Source of the DNA: Zobellia russellii | GTDB lineage: Bacteria > Bacteroidota > Bacteroidia > Flavobacteriales > Flavobacteriaceae | Assembly (NCBI RefSeq): GCF_018728565.1 | Contig: NZ_JACSOI010000002.1 | Coordinates: forward strand, 583,047-647,046 | DNA length: 64,000 nucleotides | Direction: 5' to 3' | Shown: in pieces, positions 61,984-64,000 of the stretch | Layout: each line of letters opens with the position of its first letter | How positions within the stretch are numbered: position 1 is the stretch's first letter | The notes under the pieces: model-generated | The model's database searches: none | What the model was told of the DNA's origin: nothing | What the model saw: the letters and a program-made list of their open reading frames with translations, nothing else | Made by a program: the position numbers and the translations under genes

Positions 61984-63340
61984 TTTTATTGTAGAGCGTC
62001 TTTCTGGTCACCTGTAATAATTTGGCCGCTTTTGATTTGTTGAAATTAGTTTTCTTCAAAGCTTTGATGATTCGGTCTTTTTCAAATTCCGATTTTGAAA
62101 AATTCTCTACGGGAGTTTCCTTTTCTTGCGGCTGAAGTACTTCTTTGGGCAAGGCATCCAATTGCACCTCATCACCTGTGGTTAACAGTACCGCTCTTTT
62201 TACCACGTTCTGCAATTCCCTTAGGTTACCCGGCCAATGGTATTCCTGAAAGGCCTCCCAAACTTCTCCGGAAAAACCATCTACATTTTTATCTAAACTA
62301 GCATTGGCCTTGTTCAAGAAGTTTTCCGCAAAAAGCACTAAATCGTCGGAACGTTCTTGTAGCGAAGGTATTTGAATAGAAAATTCGTTCAATCTGTGAA
62401 AAAGGTCCTCTCTAAAAGTTCCTTTTTCCACGGCTTCCGTTAAATCTTCATTGGTTGCCGTAATAATTCGTAAATCAACATTTATTTCTTTGGTACTCCC
62501 TACACGTTTTATCTTTCGTTCCTGAAGGGCCCGAAGCAACTGTATCTGGTTCTCATAAGATAGGTTTCCTACCTCATCCAAAAACAAGGTTCCTTTATTG
62601 GCCGCCTCAAAATTTCCGATTTTGTCCTCTACCGCGCCGGTAAAACTTCCTTTTATATGTCCAAAAAACTCACTTGCAGCTAATTCTTTGGGTATAGCAC
62701 CACAATCTACAGCAATGAAATTAAAATCTTTTCTCTTACTGTTATCGTGAATTGCCTTGGCGGTTACTTCTTTTCCGGTACCGCTTTCACCAGTAATCAA
62801 TACGGACATATCTGTAGGTGCCACTAGCTTTATGTAATCATCCAGCTTTTTAGAGGCATCACTAATGCCTTTAACAATAGTACTCTTGCCACTATTTTGA
62901 TTTGGCTGTTTCTCAACTTTAGGCTCGGCACTATTTTTTCCCTCATTGGTTTTTGGAGCCGTTTTTACCACTGTAGCGGATTCTACCTTTAAGGCATTAT
63001 CCAAAATCATCACAATCTCGTCTGGAGTAAAAGGCTTTGAAATATAGTCGAACGCTCCTTTTTTCATGGCATTTACGGCAGTACCTACTTCGGCATAACC
63101 CGTCATAACAATAACTTGGGTCTGCGGACTTACCTGTTTGATATCCGTTAGAAGTTGAATACCGTCATAATCGGGCAAACGTAAATCGGTCAGAATCAAA
63201 TCAAAATTGGTTTTACCGAATTTATCTTTGGCATCTGGGGCAGTAAAACTGGTCTCTACTTCGTAACCGTGTCTGGTCAAAAACTTTTGGAGCATTTGAC
63301 AAAATGCGGCATCATCTTCAATGATTAAAAGGTTTGGCAT
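61958..63340 (-). CDS. Sigma-54-dependent response regulator (NtrC family)
   Basis: The 460-residue protein has a receiver (acidic pair in LLIIEDD, D52 in LILTDLRLPD, KPFTPDEI), a Lys/Pro-rich linker, an AAA+ domain with Walker A GESGTGKE near residues 181-188, the sigma-54 contact loop GSFTGA instead of GAFTGA, Walker B GTLFLDEVG, and a Fis-type helix-turn-helix at the end (NKSKAAKLLQVTRKTLYNKI). It activates sigma-54 promoters when phosphorylated. The convergent hybrid kinase is the probable donor. Confidence 0.95.
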   Translation of the reverse strand: MPNLLIIEDDAAFCQMLQKFLTRHGYEVETSFTAPDAKDKFGKTNFDLILTDLRLPDYDGIQLLTDIKQVSPQTQVIVMTGYAEVGTAVNAMKKGAFDYISKPFTPDEIVMILDNALKVESATVVKTAPKTNEGKNSAEPKVEKQPNQNSGKSTIVKGISDASKKLDDYIKLVAPTDMSVLITGESGTGKEVTAKAIHDNSKRKDFNFIAVDCGAIPKELAASEFFGHIKGSFTGAVEDKIGNFEAANKGTLFLDEVGNLSYENQIQLLRALQERKIKRVGSTKEINVDLRIITATNEDLTEAVEKGTFREDLFHRLNEFSIQIPSLQERSDDLVLFAENFLNKANASLDKNVDGFSGEVWEAFQEYHWPGNLRELQNVVKRAVLLTTGDEVQLDALPKEVLQPQEKETPVENFSKSEFEKDRIIKALKKTNFNKSKAAKLLQVTRKTLYNKINHYNLDL

Positions 63341-63449
63341 AAAAGCAATCTAGTGTTCTGTATCTATCTACGTAAAAATAGCACAAGAAAGCTGTTTCTC
63401 CTCTAAATTTATCATAAAAGATACTTTTAGAAGTGGTCCAAAACGCAAA

Positions 63450-63477
63450 AAAGGAACCGTTATCGCACGGTTCCTTT
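63450..63477 (-). terminator. Terminator after the PepSY-like gene
   Basis: AAAGGAACCGT (63450-63460) pairs with ACGGTTCCTTT (63467-63477) around a 6-nt loop. On the minus strand the stem is followed by a T run. Confidence 0.85.
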
Positions 63478-63519
63478 CTCAAAATTGGTTCGGAATCTCT
63501 TCCGACAATTTAGCTATTT

Positions 63520-63825
63520 TTATTGCTCAATAGCATTACCTTCTTCATCAACGATTAGAGCACCAGAAGTACCATCTTCCAAAGAAACTTCCAACTTGTA
63601 CTGGTTAGCTTCGTTTTTGTGTGCTTTGTTGATAGTTGCTCCTGGGTAGTTAGTCTCTACCATTGCAGTTACCGCTTCTGGAACTTCTTCCAATGCTACT
63701 TCAGAAAACTCTTCTTGAGCTACAGCTTCAGTAGCTGTATCCTGAGCTTCAGTTGCTTGCTCTTCTTGAGCGAATGCAGTTAAACTTCCTAATGCGAATA
63801 CGGTGGTGATAAATAATTTTTTCAT
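63520..63825 (-). CDS. Small secreted PepSY-like protein, copy 1
   Basis: The 101-residue protein has a signal peptide ending TAFAQ, a Glu/Ala/Thr-rich low-complexity segment (about residues 20-48) and a PepSY-like C-terminal domain (VPEAVTAMVETNYPGATINK, QYKLEVSLEDGTSGALIVD). Such proteins are small and periplasmic; function unknown. A near-identical gene lies just upstream on the same strand. Position next to the NtrC-type regulator may mean regulation by it, but no sigma-54 promoter was found. Confidence 0.82.
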   Translation of the reverse strand: MKKLFITTVFALGSLTAFAQEEQATEAQDTATEAVAQEEFSEVALEEVPEAVTAMVETNYPGATINKAHKNEANQYKLEVSLEDGTSGALIVDEEGNAIEQ

Positions 63826-63904
63826 GATATTCTTATTTTATATATGTTAATAATTAATGGTGATATGTTATTGTAATAGGGGGAACAATGAAATTAATCC
63901 CTTC

Positions 63905-64000
63905 TTATTGTTGAATAGGGTTTCCTTCTTCATCAACGATTAGGGCACCAGAAGTACCGTCTTCCAAAGAAACCTCTAACTTGTACTGGTTAGCTTCGTT
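63905..64000 (-). CDS. Small secreted PepSY-like protein, copy 2 (5' part outside window)
   Basis: Only the last 31 codons are visible, ending with a TAA at 63907-63905. They repeat copy 1 almost exactly (NEANQYKLEVSLEDGTSGAL and so on), with changes only near the end (EGNPIQQ against EGNAIEQ). The nucleotide sequence is also almost identical, which points to a recent tandem duplication or gene conversion. Confidence 0.8.
   Translation of the reverse strand, partial: NEANQYKLEVSLEDGTSGALIVDEEGNPIQQ

Noticed and set aside
63826..63900. Sigma-54 promoter (GG-N10-GC type) upstream of the PepSY-like gene
   Set aside because: No TGGCAC-N5-TTGC-like match on the minus strand in this interval.
1..64000. 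CRISPR arrays, tRNA or rRNA genes, insertion sequences, prophage, integration sites
   Set aside because: I looked for direct repeat arrays, transposase or integrase genes and RNA gene signatures and saw none.

Overview
The window looks like the chromosome of a marine Flavobacteriaceae bacterium (Bacteroidota). The evidence is low GC, Bacteroidota-type -7 elements (TAnnTTTG), type IX secretion (T9SS) sorting domains, TonB-dependent receptors, and many families typical of this phylum (DUF3127, DUF3098, DUF4271, DUF4296). A polyol operon and a large carbohydrate-active enzyme fit an alga-associated lifestyle such as that of Zobellia or Maribacter relatives, but the genus is an inference. I saw no tRNA, rRNA, CRISPR array, prophage or insertion sequence. 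Most of the window is stable core genome.

Layout. 1-2011: a truncated secreted glycoside hydrolase (DUF5060/DUF4038) on the minus strand. 2229-5156: a small Cys-rich protein and a TPR sensor kinase/response regulator pair. 5600-15023: a polyol (probably mannitol) locus. It contains a promoter with an 11-bp inverted repeat at the predicted start site, an outer-membrane barrel protein, a complete RbsBAC-type ABC importer, a mannitol-2-dehydrogenase-type enzyme, a fructokinase, a convergent second polyol dehydrogenase and a divergent Nudix-type regulator. 15237-16097: two tandem mini-proteins that are little more than a signal peptide plus a T9SS sorting domain. 16207-38950: mostly housekeeping genes (FKBP, LuxE-like protein, tyrS, pyrC, DPM-type glycosyltransferase, GT39, hemD-like, pckA, saccharopine dehydrogenase with an Lrp regulator, ferritin, metallopeptidase, SemiSWEET, leuS, and ftsX-DUF3098-uppP-truB).

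39020-49777: a TonB-like protein, a thioredoxin-like protein, then a phytase-like esterase, a Crp-type regulator, a nucleotide pyrophosphatase/phosphodiesterase and a large TonB-dependent receptor. The last group may be an organophosphate scavenging module. Then come tag, a DUF2490 pair and aat. 49870-56844: DUF3127, a flavin reductase, a histidine kinase, HIT/greA, a Rieske-like lipoprotein, a TIM-barrel protein and a Gfo/Idh/MocA oxidoreductase. 56957-59350: a TonB-dependent receptor behind a clear TPP riboswitch, so probably a thiamine receptor. 59503-63340: a hybrid kinase with Hpt, tail to tail with an NtrC-type response regulator. 63520-64000: two near-identical tandem genes for small secreted PepSY-like proteins, the second cut by the window end.

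The most interesting points are the polyol ABC operon with its own outer-membrane barrel and start-site operator, the sorting-domain-only T9SS proteins, the TPP-riboswitch-controlled TonB receptor with a start-codon hairpin, the enlarged AT-rich insertion in LeuRS, and a dihydroorotase with Gln replacing the first His of its HxH metal motif. None of these is proven to be a new system.
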